Source of the DNA: JAWLHJ01 sp039587535
GTDB lineage: Bacteria > Gemmatimonadota > Gemmatimonadetes > Longimicrobiales > Gaopeijiaceae
Assembly: GCA_039587535.1 (NCBI GenBank)
Contig: JBDHIF010000002.1
Span: forward strand, 62,001-126,000
Length of the DNA stretch: 64,000 nt
Direction: 5' to 3'
The notes below the pieces were generated by a model. It saw only the letters and a list, made by a program, of their open reading frames with translations. It did not search any database and was not told the DNA's origin. Below, piece after piece: positions 34,437 to 43,414 of the stretch. Position 1 is the first letter of the stretch. Each line of letters starts with the position of its first letter. A program made the position numbers and the translations under genes.

Positions 34437-35141
34437 ATGGAATCGGGGACGGCCGAGGAGCTCAAACGGAGGGCTGCGGAGCAGGCGGTCAACCAGGTCA
34501 TGGACGGTATGGTCCTCGGATTGGGCACGGGCAGCACCGTGGCCCATTTCCTGGAGCTCCTGGGGGAGCGCATCAGCACGGGCCGGCTCCGGGACGTATC
34601 GGGAGTACCCACGTCGGTATGGACTGAGACCGAGGCCCAGCGCCTGGGAATCCCACTCACGACGCTCGGTGCCCACCCGAGGCTGGATCTCGCCGTGGAC
34701 GGGGCTGACGAAGTGGGTCCGGGACTGGACCTCATCAAAGGGATGGGGGGAGCGCTCCTGAGGGAGAAGATGGTGGCGCAGGCGGCGGCGCGCTTCGTCG
34801 TGATTGCCGACGACAGTAAGGACGTGGACCTCCTGGGGACGCGATCACCCCTCCCCGTTGAAGTCGTGGGATGGGGTCACGAGGCGCACGCCCGCGTCAT
34901 CCATGCCTTGGGGGCAGAGGTCACGGTACGGACCGGTGAGGACGGCAGGCCCTATAAGAGCGACAACGGCCACCTCATCTTGGATTGCCGCTTCTCCGAC
35001 GGGATTCAGGATGCCCTCAGCCTCGAAGCCATGCTCCAGGCCAGGGCGGGGGTCGTGGACACGGGCCTCTTTCTCGGGATGGCGCATGAGGCCCTGCTGG
35101 CTTCGGAAGACGGCGTCCGGGTCGTTGGGAGGAGGGGATGA
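34437..35141 (+). CDS. rpiA: Ribose-5-phosphate isomerase A
   Basis: A 234-aa enzyme interconverting ribose 5-phosphate and ribulose 5-phosphate. Motifs are VLGLGTGSTVAHFLELL near residue 27, AVDGADEVGP near 88 (catalytic Asp) and IKGMGGALLREKMVA near 100 (catalytic Glu, Lys). A GTG at 34425 would add four residues; ATG 34437 lies downstream of the GGGAG site. It overlaps rpe by ATGA, pairing two pentose-phosphate enzymes. Confidence 0.95.
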   Translation: MESGTAEELKRRAAEQAVNQVMDGMVLGLGTGSTVAHFLELLGERISTGRLRDVSGVPTSVWTETEAQRLGIPLTTLGAHPRLDLAVDGADEVGPGLDLIKGMGGALLREKMVAQAAARFVVIADDSKDVDLLGTRSPLPVEVVGWGHEAHARVIHALGAEVTVRTGEDGRPYKSDNGHLILDCRFSDGIQDALSLEAMLQARAGVVDTGLFLGMAHEALLASEDGVRVVGRRG

Positions 35142-35794
35142 GAATCGCTCCCTCCATCCTCTCCAGCGACTTCGGTCGGCTCGGAGAGGAGATCGCGGCG
35201 GTGGAGGAGGGTGGTGCCGACTGGATCCACGTGGACGTCATGGACGGACACTTCGTCCCCAACCTCACGATCGGACCGGTGGTCGTGGAGGGAGCCCGTC
35301 GGGCCACCGAGCTGCCATTGGACGTCCATCTGATGATCGAGAATCCAGATCGGTACCTGGAAGCCTTCGCCGAGGCCGGGGCCGATTTCCTCACGGTTCA
35401 CGCCGAGGCGTGCCCGCACCTCCACCGCACCATCCAGCACATCCGTCAGCTGGGGGTGAAGGCGGGTGTGGCGCTCAACCCGGGCACAGCCGTGCAGGCT
35501 GTCTCCGAGGTCGTGCAGGACCTGGACCTGGTCGTGGTCATGAGCGTGAATCCCGGCTTCGGCGGGCAGGCCTTCATCGAGGGTAGCGTCGACAAGGTGG
35601 CCCGGGTGAGAAAGCTCCTGAACGAGGCCGGATCCCGAGCCGAGCTCGAAGTAGATGGAGGTGTGGTGGCTGGAAACGCCGCCAGGCTCGCGAACGCCGG
35701 GGCGACCGTGTTGGTGGCGGGCTCGGCGGTGTATGGCCATCCCGAGGGCGCTGCCGCCGGCGTCCGAAACATCCGTGAGGCATTGAGCGCATGA
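35138..35794 (+). CDS. rpe: Ribulose-phosphate 3-epimerase
   Basis: A 218-aa metal-dependent TIM barrel interconverting ribulose 5-phosphate and xylulose 5-phosphate. Visible are APSILSSDFGRLGEEI at the start, WIHVDVMDGHFVPNLTIGP (metal His and catalytic Asp) near residue 30, VDVHLMIENPD-like LDVHLMIENPDRYLEAF, SVNPGFGGQAFI near 142 and EVDGGVVAGNA near 173. It overlaps both rpiA and the HPt gene by 4 bases, so carbon-metabolism and signalling genes share one transcript. Confidence 0.96.
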   Translation: MRIAPSILSSDFGRLGEEIAAVEEGGADWIHVDVMDGHFVPNLTIGPVVVEGARRATELPLDVHLMIENPDRYLEAFAEAGADFLTVHAEACPHLHRTIQHIRQLGVKAGVALNPGTAVQAVSEVVQDLDLVVVMSVNPGFGGQAFIEGSVDKVARVRKLLNEAGSRAELEVDGGVVAGNAARLANAGATVLVAGSAVYGHPEGAAAGVRNIREALSA

Positions 35795-36156
35795 CCCAGA
35801 CACCCGTCATCGACCCGCAGGCACTGGACCGGCTCCGTGAGTGGGGGGGGGACAAGCTGGTGGCGCAGATGATCCGGCTGTTCGTGAGCAACGCGGGCGA
35901 GCGCGTCGAACAGATTCGCTCCGGGGTCCGTGACCAACTCGTTGAAGAGGCCGAGATGGGCGCGCACTCACTGAAATCCAGTGCCGCGAATCTCGGCGCC
36001 GAGCGGGTCCGCGCGCTGGCCGCAAGCATGGAGCTGGCCGCGGCCGGCGGCGACCTGGCTCCGGTTGCCGCGCACCTGGCCGACCTGGAGGCTGCTTATG
36101 CAGCGGCGGTCGAGGAGCTCGAGTCCATTGAACGAGGAATCTCGAATGAGTCCTAA
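35791..36156 (+). CDS. Histidine phosphotransfer (HPt) domain protein
   Basis: A 121-aa four-helix HPt protein. The phosphorylated His is His59 in MGAHSLKSSAANLGA, the classical HPt sequence. Stand-alone HPt proteins shuttle phosphate between hybrid kinases and response regulators. Its start overlaps rpe, and its end overlaps the response regulator gene by 11 bases. With the hybrid kinase two genes later, all parts of a phosphorelay are present. Confidence 0.93.
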   Translation: MTQTPVIDPQALDRLREWGGDKLVAQMIRLFVSNAGERVEQIRSGVRDQLVEEAEMGAHSLKSSAANLGAERVRALAASMELAAAGGDLAPVAAHLADLEAAYAAAVEELESIERGISNES

Positions 36157-36520
36157 GGTCGCAGTGGTCGAGGACAACGCGGATAACCGGATGTTGGTGC
36201 AGGCGCTCCTCGAAGATCGTTACGACGTCTCGGAGTACGAGTCCGGTGTCGAGGCGGTGGAGCGGATGGGAGACGACATCCCCGACCTCATCTTGCTGGA
36301 CATCTCGCTTCCGCAGATGGACGGAACGGAGGTCTTGGCGTGGGTGCGCGAGCAGGACGAGCTGAAGCACCTGCCGGTGATCGCCTTGACCGCGCACGCC
36401 ATGGCCGGCGACCGCGAGAAATACCTGGCCGCGGGCTTCGACGACTATGTGACGAAGCCCATCGTGGACGAGGACGTCCTCATCGGCGCGATCGAGCGTT
36501 GGCTGAACCGGACGGACTGA
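36146..36520 (+). CDS. Single-domain response regulator
   Basis: A 124-aa receiver domain without output domain (CheY/DivK-like). The acidic pocket is Glu9-Asp10 (VVEDNADNRM), the phosphorylation site is Asp52 (LILLDISLPQMDG), and the switch Thr and Lys are in IALTAHAM and YVTKPI. ATG 36146 follows GAGGA. It probably receives phosphate from the neighbouring HPt and may signal by protein contact. Confidence 0.93.
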   Translation: MSPKVAVVEDNADNRMLVQALLEDRYDVSEYESGVEAVERMGDDIPDLILLDISLPQMDGTEVLAWVREQDELKHLPVIALTAHAMAGDREKYLAAGFDDYVTKPIVDEDVLIGAIERWLNRTD

Positions 36521-36555
36521 CCCCCCGGGGTCTTGGGCCCGACGCCTCCGGGGAG

Positions 36556-39500
36556 GTGATCGCGGGCTCTCCGGACGCGGCGGCGCCGTCCGGACCTGTG
36601 GTCACTGAGGACACTTTGGCCGGTCCCGACCGCGGGTCGCCGCGCATCGCCTTTTATGCGGTGCTCCTCGTCGTGCTCCTCGCAGGGGCAGTCGTGCTCA
36701 GGCGGAATCCGGCTTGGAGCACGGGCCCCACCGCGCACACCGTGATGGAGACCGTGTCCACGGTGTTGGCCGCCATCATCGGTGGGCTGGCTCTGGTCCG
36801 GTACTATAGCCGCAAGCAGGCGACGTTCTTGCTGATCGGCACCGGCTTTCTCGGAGCGGCGGTCCTCAACCTCAACCACGCGCTGATCACCAGCGAGGCG
36901 CTCGTCGATGCCCTGGCGGCGCGCCAACCCGGAGTGGACGGGACCACCCTGTTTGCGTCGAGCTGGACCGCGGAGCGGGTCTTCCTTTCGCTCTTCCTGT
37001 TCGTCAGCCTCTTGGCCTGGCGACGCGAGGTGGAGGGCGAGGACGGCCGGGGCGCGATCAATGAAGCAACGGTCTACGGGTCAGCGTTCGCGCTGACCCT
37101 GCTCAGCCTGCTCTTCTTCGAGCACGTTCCCCTCTTCTCACTGACGTTTCCGGCGCAAGCCATCACCCGCCCCGGCGAGTTCCTACCGGCACTGTTCTTC
37201 TTGCTGGCCTTCTTGGGATTTCTGGGCAAGAAGAACTGGCGCCATGACGGGTTCGATCACTGGCTGCTGGTGTCGCTGTTGATCTCCGTGCTCGTGCACG
37301 CCGGCTTCATGGCGTTTTCGTTCCAGCGATTCGACGCCATGTACGACGCAGCCCATCTTCTGAAGATCACCTCCCACGCAGCCATACTCACCGGCCTCCT
37401 GGGCAGTGTATACGGAACGCTCCGTCGGGAGGATCGGGTCCTGGGGGCGCTCACGCGGAGCAACAGCCGGTTGGCTCGGGAGATCGAGGTCCGTGCCCGG
37501 ACCGAGGAGGCGGTCAAGGAGAGCAGTCAGCGCCTTCAGGACTTCCTGGACAACGCGAACGACCTCATCCAGAGCATCACGCGAGACGGACGGATCCTGT
37601 ATGTGAACAGCTCGTGGAAGCGCGTGCTTGGATACGACGATGAGGATCTCGCCGATCTCGACCTTTTCGAGATCGTCCATAGGGATCGCCGTCAGACGTT
37701 GAAGGCGGAGTTCGAGCGGGTCCTTTCCGGCGAGCCATCGCGACGGTTCAACGTGGAGTACGTGGCGAAGGACGGCCGGCCGGTCGTACTGTCGGGCAGT
37801 GCTCAGGCCCAGCTCGTGAACGGAGAGCCCGTCGCGACCCAGGCCATCCTGCGGGACGTCAGCGAGCAGCGCATCGCCGAACGACAGCTCGCGGAGTCCC
37901 GGGCGAACCTCGGCGCCCTGGTCGAGAACACAGGGGATTCCATATGGTCCGTCGACCGCGAGCATCGGCTGATCACCTTCAACTCGGCCTTCGCTCTCGC
38001 CACGGAGGCACGAAGCGGGCGTGAGCCGGCTGTCGGTCAGCCACCGGAACAGCTCTTCGCCCCCGAGGACTTGAGCTGGTACCAGGAGCTCTACGAGCGG
38101 ACGCTCAGTGGCGAGAGGCACGTGGCCGTGCGGACCGACGAGGTCGACGGGCAGCTCCGTTACTACGAGCTCTATGCCAACCCCATCCAGTCCCTGGAGG
38201 GGGTGTCCGGCGCTGTTTTCTTCGGCAAGGACGTCACGCCCAGAGTTCGAGCCGAGGAAGCCCTGCGTGTGGCCAAGGACGAAGCTGAGGCGGCCAACAA
38301 GGCGAAGAGTGACTTCCTCGCCAGCATGAGCCATGAGCTACGTACGCCCCTGAACTCTGTGATCGGCTTCACGAACATCCTCTTGAAGAACAAGGGCGGA
38401 CGCCTCAACGAGAAGGACACCGGCTTCCTGGAGCGGGTACTCTCTAACGGCAAGCACCTGCTGGCGCTCATCAACGAGGTGCTCGATCTCGCCAAGGTCG
38501 AGGCCGGACGCATGGATCTGGTCATCGAGGACGTGGACCTGGGCGCCCTGTGCGTGGAGACGGTCCAACAGCTCGAGGGTCAGGCCAGGACCAGGGAGGG
38601 TCGGGTTCGGTTGCTTACCGAGGTCCCGACCGGAGCTGTCAGGGTGGAGACCGATTCCGCCAAGATCAAGCAGGTTCTCATCAACCTCATTGGGAACGCG
38701 CTGAAGTTCACGGAGCAGGGCTCGGTGACCGTCCGAGTGGAAACGTCCGAGGACGGAAAGACCCCTACGGCCATCGCCGTTCAGGACACGGGGATCGGCA
38801 TCGCCGAAGACCGTTTGGAAGCCATCTTCCATGCGTTCCAGCAGGCAGAGGCAGGGACTTCGCGAAAGTATGGTGGAACGGGTTTGGGGCTGGCGCTCTC
38901 GCGCTCCATCTGTCTCCTCATGGGATACGACCTCCTGGTGGAGTCCGAGCTCGGGAAGGGCTCCACCTTCCGGATCCTTTTCGGAGTGCGTGCTCACAAG
39001 CCGGTCCGTGAGGAGGCGCCGGACGCGGCGAAGGAGGAGCAGGAGGCCGCGACATCTGACGAGGCTCCGGGGGGGGAAGAGTCGACTGCGGACCACCAGG
39101 CCGGACCCTCCCGGGCGCTGCGCGACTCCAAAGTCCTGGTCATCGATGACGAGCGAGATTCCCGTGTCCTGGTGGGGCACTACCTGGAAGACTTCGGCTG
39201 CCGCGTGCTCTCCGCCTCCGGGGGAGAGGAGGGCTTGGAGTCCGCCCGAACCCATCGGCCCGACCTCATCACGCTCGATCTGCTGATGCCAGGGATGGAC
39301 GGTTGGGAGACGCTGAAACGGCTCAAGGCGGATCCCGAGCTCAGGCATATTCCGGTGGTCGTGATCAGCGTCGTCGCAGAGGAGGACCGCGGGGGACTCC
39401 TCGGGGCTGCGGACCTGATCACCAAGCCGTTCGAGCGTGACGATCTGCTCCGAGTGGTATGGCGGCATCTGTTGGGAAGATCCGAGGGTGGACGACTGGT

Positions 39501-39861
39501 ACTCGTGGCGGAAGCCGGGGCGGCGCGAGACCGGATGGTCGAGTCGGTCAGCGACCGGGGGATCGAGGTCTTCATTGCTCCAGGCGCCCGAGATGCGATG
39601 GAGGAGCTCCGCATCGAGGTGCCGGATGCCATGGTGTTGGATGCCACCGCGCCCTCGGTTGGAGCGGTGGAGCTGCTGGAGCGCATCCGTGGCGACCGGG
39701 CCCATAAGGGCCTACCGGTCGTGGTGTTGACCTCGTCCTCGTTGCCTTCTCAGGTACGGGACAGGATTGGCGAACTCGCCACCGCCGTCGTACCCGAGGA
39801 CGACGTACCTGGTCAGCTCCATGGCGTGCTGAGTCAGATTTTCCCTTCTTTCGAGGTCTAG
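36556..39861 (+). CDS. Hybrid sensor histidine kinase with MASE3-like membrane domain
   Basis: A protein of about 1101 aa. The N-terminal part has seven or so transmembrane segments (about residues 30-260), resembling MASE-type integral sensor domains. Two PAS domains follow (about 300-420 and 430-550), then HisKA with His593 (SMSHELRTPLNSVIGF), a HATPase domain (N box LINLIGNALKFT, DTGIGIAEDRLEAIF, GGTGLGLALSRS), a receiver with Asp908 (ITLDLLMPGMDG) and a second, degenerate receiver around Asp1029 that lacks the acidic pair. The start is uncertain: GTG 36556 sits close to GGGAGG. It should feed the HPt and response regulator upstream. Confidence 0.88.
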   Translation: MIAGSPDAAAPSGPVVTEDTLAGPDRGSPRIAFYAVLLVVLLAGAVVLRRNPAWSTGPTAHTVMETVSTVLAAIIGGLALVRYYSRKQATFLLIGTGFLGAAVLNLNHALITSEALVDALAARQPGVDGTTLFASSWTAERVFLSLFLFVSLLAWRREVEGEDGRGAINEATVYGSAFALTLLSLLFFEHVPLFSLTFPAQAITRPGEFLPALFFLLAFLGFLGKKNWRHDGFDHWLLVSLLISVLVHAGFMAFSFQRFDAMYDAAHLLKITSHAAILTGLLGSVYGTLRREDRVLGALTRSNSRLAREIEVRARTEEAVKESSQRLQDFLDNANDLIQSITRDGRILYVNSSWKRVLGYDDEDLADLDLFEIVHRDRRQTLKAEFERVLSGEPSRRFNVEYVAKDGRPVVLSGSAQAQLVNGEPVATQAILRDVSEQRIAERQLAESRANLGALVENTGDSIWSVDREHRLITFNSAFALATEARSGREPAVGQPPEQLFAPEDLSWYQELYERTLSGERHVAVRTDEVDGQLRYYELYANPIQSLEGVSGAVFFGKDVTPRVRAEEALRVAKDEAEAANKAKSDFLASMSHELRTPLNSVIGFTNILLKNKGGRLNEKDTGFLERVLSNGKHLLALINEVLDLAKVEAGRMDLVIEDVDLGALCVETVQQLEGQARTREGRVRLLTEVPTGAVRVETDSAKIKQVLINLIGNALKFTEQGSVTVRVETSEDGKTPTAIAVQDTGIGIAEDRLEAIFHAFQQAEAGTSRKYGGTGLGLALSRSICLLMGYDLLVESELGKGSTFRILFGVRAHKPVREEAPDAAKEEQEAATSDEAPGGEESTADHQAGPSRALRDSKVLVIDDERDSRVLVGHYLEDFGCRVLSASGGEEGLESARTHRPDLITLDLLMPGMDGWETLKRLKADPELRHIPVVVISVVAEEDRGGLLGAADLITKPFERDDLLRVVWRHLLGRSEGGRLVLVAEAGAARDRMVESVSDRGIEVFIAPGARDAMEELRIEVPDAMVLDATAPSVGAVELLERIRGDRAHKGLPVVVLTSSSLPSQVRDRIGELATAVVPEDDVPGQLHGVLSQIFPSFEV

Positions 39862-39872
39862 GAGGCCGGCGG

Positions 39873-41279
39873 GTGAAGCTCACTTATCGAGGGTCCATCG
39901 ACCACCATCCTCCGGAGACGGTCTTTCGGTGGCACGAGCGGGCGGGTGCCCTGCAGCGGCTCACGCCTCCCTGGGCGGACATGAGCGTCATCCGACAGGA
40001 GGGAGGGATTCGGGACGGAGCCGAGGTGGAGCTCGAGGTCCGGGCTGGGCCGCTCCCCTTTCGGTGGCACCTTCGGCACAGGGATTTCGAAGAAGGCCGA
40101 CAATTCGCGGACGAGCAGGTTTCGGGACCGATGAAGCGGTGGGGCCACGTGCATCGGTTCCTGCCCGGACAGGGAGGCGGCACGCTGCTCGAGGACGAGG
40201 TGGACATGGAACCACCCCTCGGCTTCGCGGGCCAGACTGTCGTCCCGTCCATGGTCGAGCGGGAGCTCGACCGTCTCTTCGCGTTCCGACATCGGCGCCT
40301 GCAAACCGATCTCGATCGACATGCTGCCCACGCCGACAAGCCTCGGCTTACCGTCGCCATCACGGGCTCCTCGGGCCTCATCGGATCGAGCCTTTCCCAC
40401 TTCCTCACCACTGGGGGGCATAGGGTTTTGCGCGTGGTAAGGCGCCCTGGCGAGGATGGCCCGGATGCCATCCTGTGGAATCCCGGTTCCGGGGAGATCG
40501 ACGTTGACGGCCTGGCCCGAGCCGATGCCGTGGTCCACCTGGCGGGCGCACCCATCGCGCCGGGGCGTTGGAACGACGAGCGGAAGCGCGCGATCCTGGA
40601 GAGCCGCGTGAAAGGCACCGAGCTCCTGGCCCGCACCCTTGCTGCCCTCGAAGGCGGTCCGAGAACCCTCATCTCGTCTTCGGCGGTGGGCTTCTACGGT
40701 AACTCGGGAGATGTGCGGATCCAGGAAGGTGGGGAAAACGGCAAGGGCTTTCTGGCCGACGTCTGCCGGGCCTGGGAGCTCGCGACGCGGCCGGCAGAGC
40801 GGGCCGGCGTTCGGGTGGTGCGCCTCCGTAGCGGGGTGGTCCTGAGCCCCGCGGGCGGGGCCCTGGCTGAGCTTCTCACGCCGTTCAAGGTTGGAGCAGG
40901 GGGACGTTTGGGCTCCGGAGATCAGTACATGAGTTGGATCGATCTCGACGATGTCGTGGGGCTCATCGGCCACCTTCTCTTCGACGAACGGGCGCGTGGA
41001 CCCGTCAACGCGACGGCTCCCCATCCGGTGACCAACGCGACCTTCGCATCGACGTTGGGTCGTGTTCTGGGGCGTCCCACGCTGATACCTGTGCCGGCTT
41101 TCGCCGTGAAGGCGGCCTTTGGGCAGATGGGCCAGGAGACGCTTCTCTGGGGCCAACGCGTCCTACCGGCCAAAGCCCAGGAATTGGGGTACGATTTCGC
41201 CTACGAAGGGTTGGAGGACTCGCTTCGTTTTCAGCTCGGCCGCGTGGAAGGGGGGCCGTCGGCAGAGGTCGAGGGGTAG
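39873..41279 (+). CDS. TIGR01777 family SDR epimerase with N-terminal SRPBCC domain
   Basis: A 468-aa two-domain protein. Residues 1-150 are an SRPBCC/polyketide-cyclase-like ligand-binding domain (RGSIDHHPPETVFRWHERAGAL). From about 158 an extended Rossmann domain of the YfcH/SDR39U1 group follows, with VAITGSSGLIGSSLSHFL, VVHLAGAPIAPGRW, SSSAVGFYGNSGD and the C-terminal DUF1731-type tail. This fusion is known in the family. The physiological substrate is not established. GTG start at 39873, 11 bases after the kinase. Confidence 0.9.
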   Translation: MKLTYRGSIDHHPPETVFRWHERAGALQRLTPPWADMSVIRQEGGIRDGAEVELEVRAGPLPFRWHLRHRDFEEGRQFADEQVSGPMKRWGHVHRFLPGQGGGTLLEDEVDMEPPLGFAGQTVVPSMVERELDRLFAFRHRRLQTDLDRHAAHADKPRLTVAITGSSGLIGSSLSHFLTTGGHRVLRVVRRPGEDGPDAILWNPGSGEIDVDGLARADAVVHLAGAPIAPGRWNDERKRAILESRVKGTELLARTLAALEGGPRTLISSSAVGFYGNSGDVRIQEGGENGKGFLADVCRAWELATRPAERAGVRVVRLRSGVVLSPAGGALAELLTPFKVGAGGRLGSGDQYMSWIDLDDVVGLIGHLLFDERARGPVNATAPHPVTNATFASTLGRVLGRPTLIPVPAFAVKAAFGQMGQETLLWGQRVLPAKAQELGYDFAYEGLEDSLRFQLGRVEGGPSAEVEG

Positions 41280-41328
41280 AGGACGACGAGCAAAAGGCGG
41301 TCGAGGCACGACGAAGACGGCTCGGGCT

Positions 41329-42276
41329 TCACGAAACCTCCGGGGCTTCCGGGGCCGCCGATGCCAGCTCGGTCGAGAGCTCGGCGCACGAGTTGATGAG
41401 CGCGACACCCTCGAACGGGCCACTCAGGAGGTCGTCCGACGCCGACCCCAGCAGAGAGCCACCGAGCACGAGGCGATACGGACGGGATCGGTCATAGAGT
41501 GAGCGAAGGAGCGTGAGTGTGCGGGACACGTCCCCCATCGTGTGATCCGGGCCGAGCGAGATGCACACCAAATCGGCATCCCGGCTCTTCTGGAACCGTC
41601 CGAAGTCATCTGCCGGCACGTTTGGACCGAGGTAGTAGACCTTCCACCCCATACGCTCCAGGAGAAGACGCACGCACAGCGCGCCGAGGTGGTGATGGTT
41701 GCCGCCCAGCGTACCCACCACCGCGACCCTGGAGGCGTCCTCGGCGTAGGGGTCGGGCCCCTCGTCCAACGATTCCTGACGGAGCCGAAGGAGGACGTCG
41801 ATCATGGTCTGGCTTAGGAGGTGTTCTTCGCCGATCGGCAGGCGGCCGTCGGCCCAAGCCTGGCCGACCCGCATCATGAGCCCGCGGATCCCATGGTCGC
41901 AGAACGAGCAGAAGCTCACGGATTCGGATCGAGCCAGAGCGGTGTAGAGATGCTCGACACGACGATTCTCCCCTTGGAGGACCCAACCGAGAGCCAGCGT
42001 GTGGAGGCGCAAGAAAGATCCTTCGTCCTCCGCGGCCCTCAGAGCGGCCCACACATGTGGCTCATATGGGGAGAAGGGAGACAGAACGGTCTGGATGCCC
42101 TGCGCCTTCGAGAACGCCACCGCGTCGTCCAGGTGGACGCGCCGGTGGCCGCCTTCGGTTCTTTCGGAGTCGAGGAGGCCCTCGCTGCACCAGCGCTTGA
42201 CCGTGGATGGGTGCACCTGGAGGAGGGCGGCGGTCTCTGAGCTTGTCAGAACCGAGTGCGTGTCGAAACGATCCAT
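41329..42276 (-). CDS. CarH/LitR-like B12-binding MerR-family photoregulator
   Basis: A 315-aa regulator. An N-terminal MerR-type helix-turn-helix (residues 8-60, TAALLQVHPSTVKRWCSEGLL) is joined to a B12-binding helical domain with the W-x9-E-H motif (Trp141, Glu151, His152) that caps adenosylcobalamin in CarH. A Rossmann cobalamin domain follows with N193-H-H195-H-L-G198, the E/D-x-H-x-x-G-type loop whose His is the lower ligand, and VLGGSLLG near 285. The family represses carotenoid or stress genes in the dark and releases DNA in light. No carotenoid genes are in the window. A TTGACA lies at 42306-42301 upstream. Confidence 0.85.
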   Translation of the reverse strand: MDRFDTHSVLTSSETAALLQVHPSTVKRWCSEGLLDSERTEGGHRRVHLDDAVAFSKAQGIQTVLSPFSPYEPHVWAALRAAEDEGSFLRLHTLALGWVLQGENRRVEHLYTALARSESVSFCSFCDHGIRGLMMRVGQAWADGRLPIGEEHLLSQTMIDVLLRLRQESLDEGPDPYAEDASRVAVVGTLGGNHHHLGALCVRLLLERMGWKVYYLGPNVPADDFGRFQKSRDADLVCISLGPDHTMGDVSRTLTLLRSLYDRSRPYRLVLGGSLLGSASDDLLSGPFEGVALINSCAELSTELASAAPEAPEVS

Positions 42277-42523
42277 GGGGCGATGAAGAGCGGCTAGGGG
42301 TGTCAAGTCCGGCCGATGAGGGCTCCGAAATCCGATCATTCCGGCCATGTCGCGGGTTCGGCCGGTTCCTGGAGCTTACCCTTGACCTCCGATCCATGCA
42401 CATCCCCTCAGAGGTATCGTCTTCGCGGGGAGGAACCGCTTTTCGGGGAAATCGATGGACCGGCGTCTGGGGAACCCGGATGCCGGGCTCGGAGGTGCAG
42501 AGCGGGTGCGGGGGCGAATCGGG

Positions 42524-43174
42524 TCAGTCCCGGAGGATCTGCCCATCGTCGTCCAGCGCCGGGTATGATCGTCCTTCGTCGCGGAATCGGCGGGCCAGCG
42601 TAGGATAGGTCCACTCGAAGAGCCGGGTGCGAAAGACCTCGGGTGCAAGCCTCGATCGCTCGTACATTCCGGCCGCCTCCCGTTGACGCATGGCCTCGTA
42701 CAAGAGGAGCGCCGTCGCCACGGAAACGTTCAGCGAATGCACCATCCCCACCATGGGTACCGCCACATGCGTGTGCGCCGCCTGGAACGCTTCTGGAGAG
42801 ACGCCGTGGAGCTCGGCACCCATGACGAACGCCGTGGGCCGCGTGTAGTCCAGATCTCTGAAGTCGACAGCTTCGGGAGAAGGGTGAGCGGCGACCAGAC
42901 TGAATCCTGCTTCCTCCAGGTGGGCCACGGCTGTCGGGATGTCTGCGTGCCGACGCACTCCGATCCACTTCTTCGTGCCGGCGGACGTGCCGTGATGGAG
43001 GTCGAGCCCACGGTCCGGCGGAACGACGTGCACGTCGAGGACTCCCGCGGCGTCACAGTTGCGCAGGATCGCCGAGAAATTGTGAGACTTGTTCACCCGA
43101 TCCATGAGGACCGAGAGGTCAGGCTGGCGCCGCTCGAGGACGCCCCGGATCCGGTGGAAGCGTTCGGGTCTCAT
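42524..43174 (-). CDS. trmH: tRNA (guanosine-2'-O-)-methyltransferase
   Basis: A 216-aa SPOUT methyltransferase that modifies Gm18 in the tRNA D loop. Visible are VNKSHNFSAILRNCDAAGV (motif 1, catalytic Arg), GAELHGVSPEA (motif 2) and VPMVGMVHSLNVSVATALLLYEAM (motif 3, the SAM-binding knot). Length and the charged C-terminal extension match TrmH. A TATCTT box (43186-43181) lies seven bases before the ATG, so the mRNA may be leaderless. Confidence 0.94.
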   Translation of the reverse strand: MRPERFHRIRGVLERRQPDLSVLMDRVNKSHNFSAILRNCDAAGVLDVHVVPPDRGLDLHHGTSAGTKKWIGVRRHADIPTAVAHLEEAGFSLVAAHPSPEAVDFRDLDYTRPTAFVMGAELHGVSPEAFQAAHTHVAVPMVGMVHSLNVSVATALLLYEAMRQREAAGMYERSRLAPEVFRTRLFEWTYPTLARRFRDEGRSYPALDDDGQILRD

Positions 43175-43414
43175 GCTGCTAAGATAGCCGCGTCGGCGCT
43201 CATGCTGAGTCGGCTTCCGGTGGAGACCCGTGGCAGCCCGATCCGTTGTCGCCGGATTCGGAGCATACCGCGATCCTGGCCTTCCGTCGTGTATCGGGCT
43301 TCCGGGAGACGGGTCGAACGGGCTGCTTTCGGGCCGATTCCAGCGGGATCCTCGCCGCCTCCCACGACGGATCAGGGTCGGCCTGACGGATCGACCCGCG
43401 CGACGCGTCGCCGG

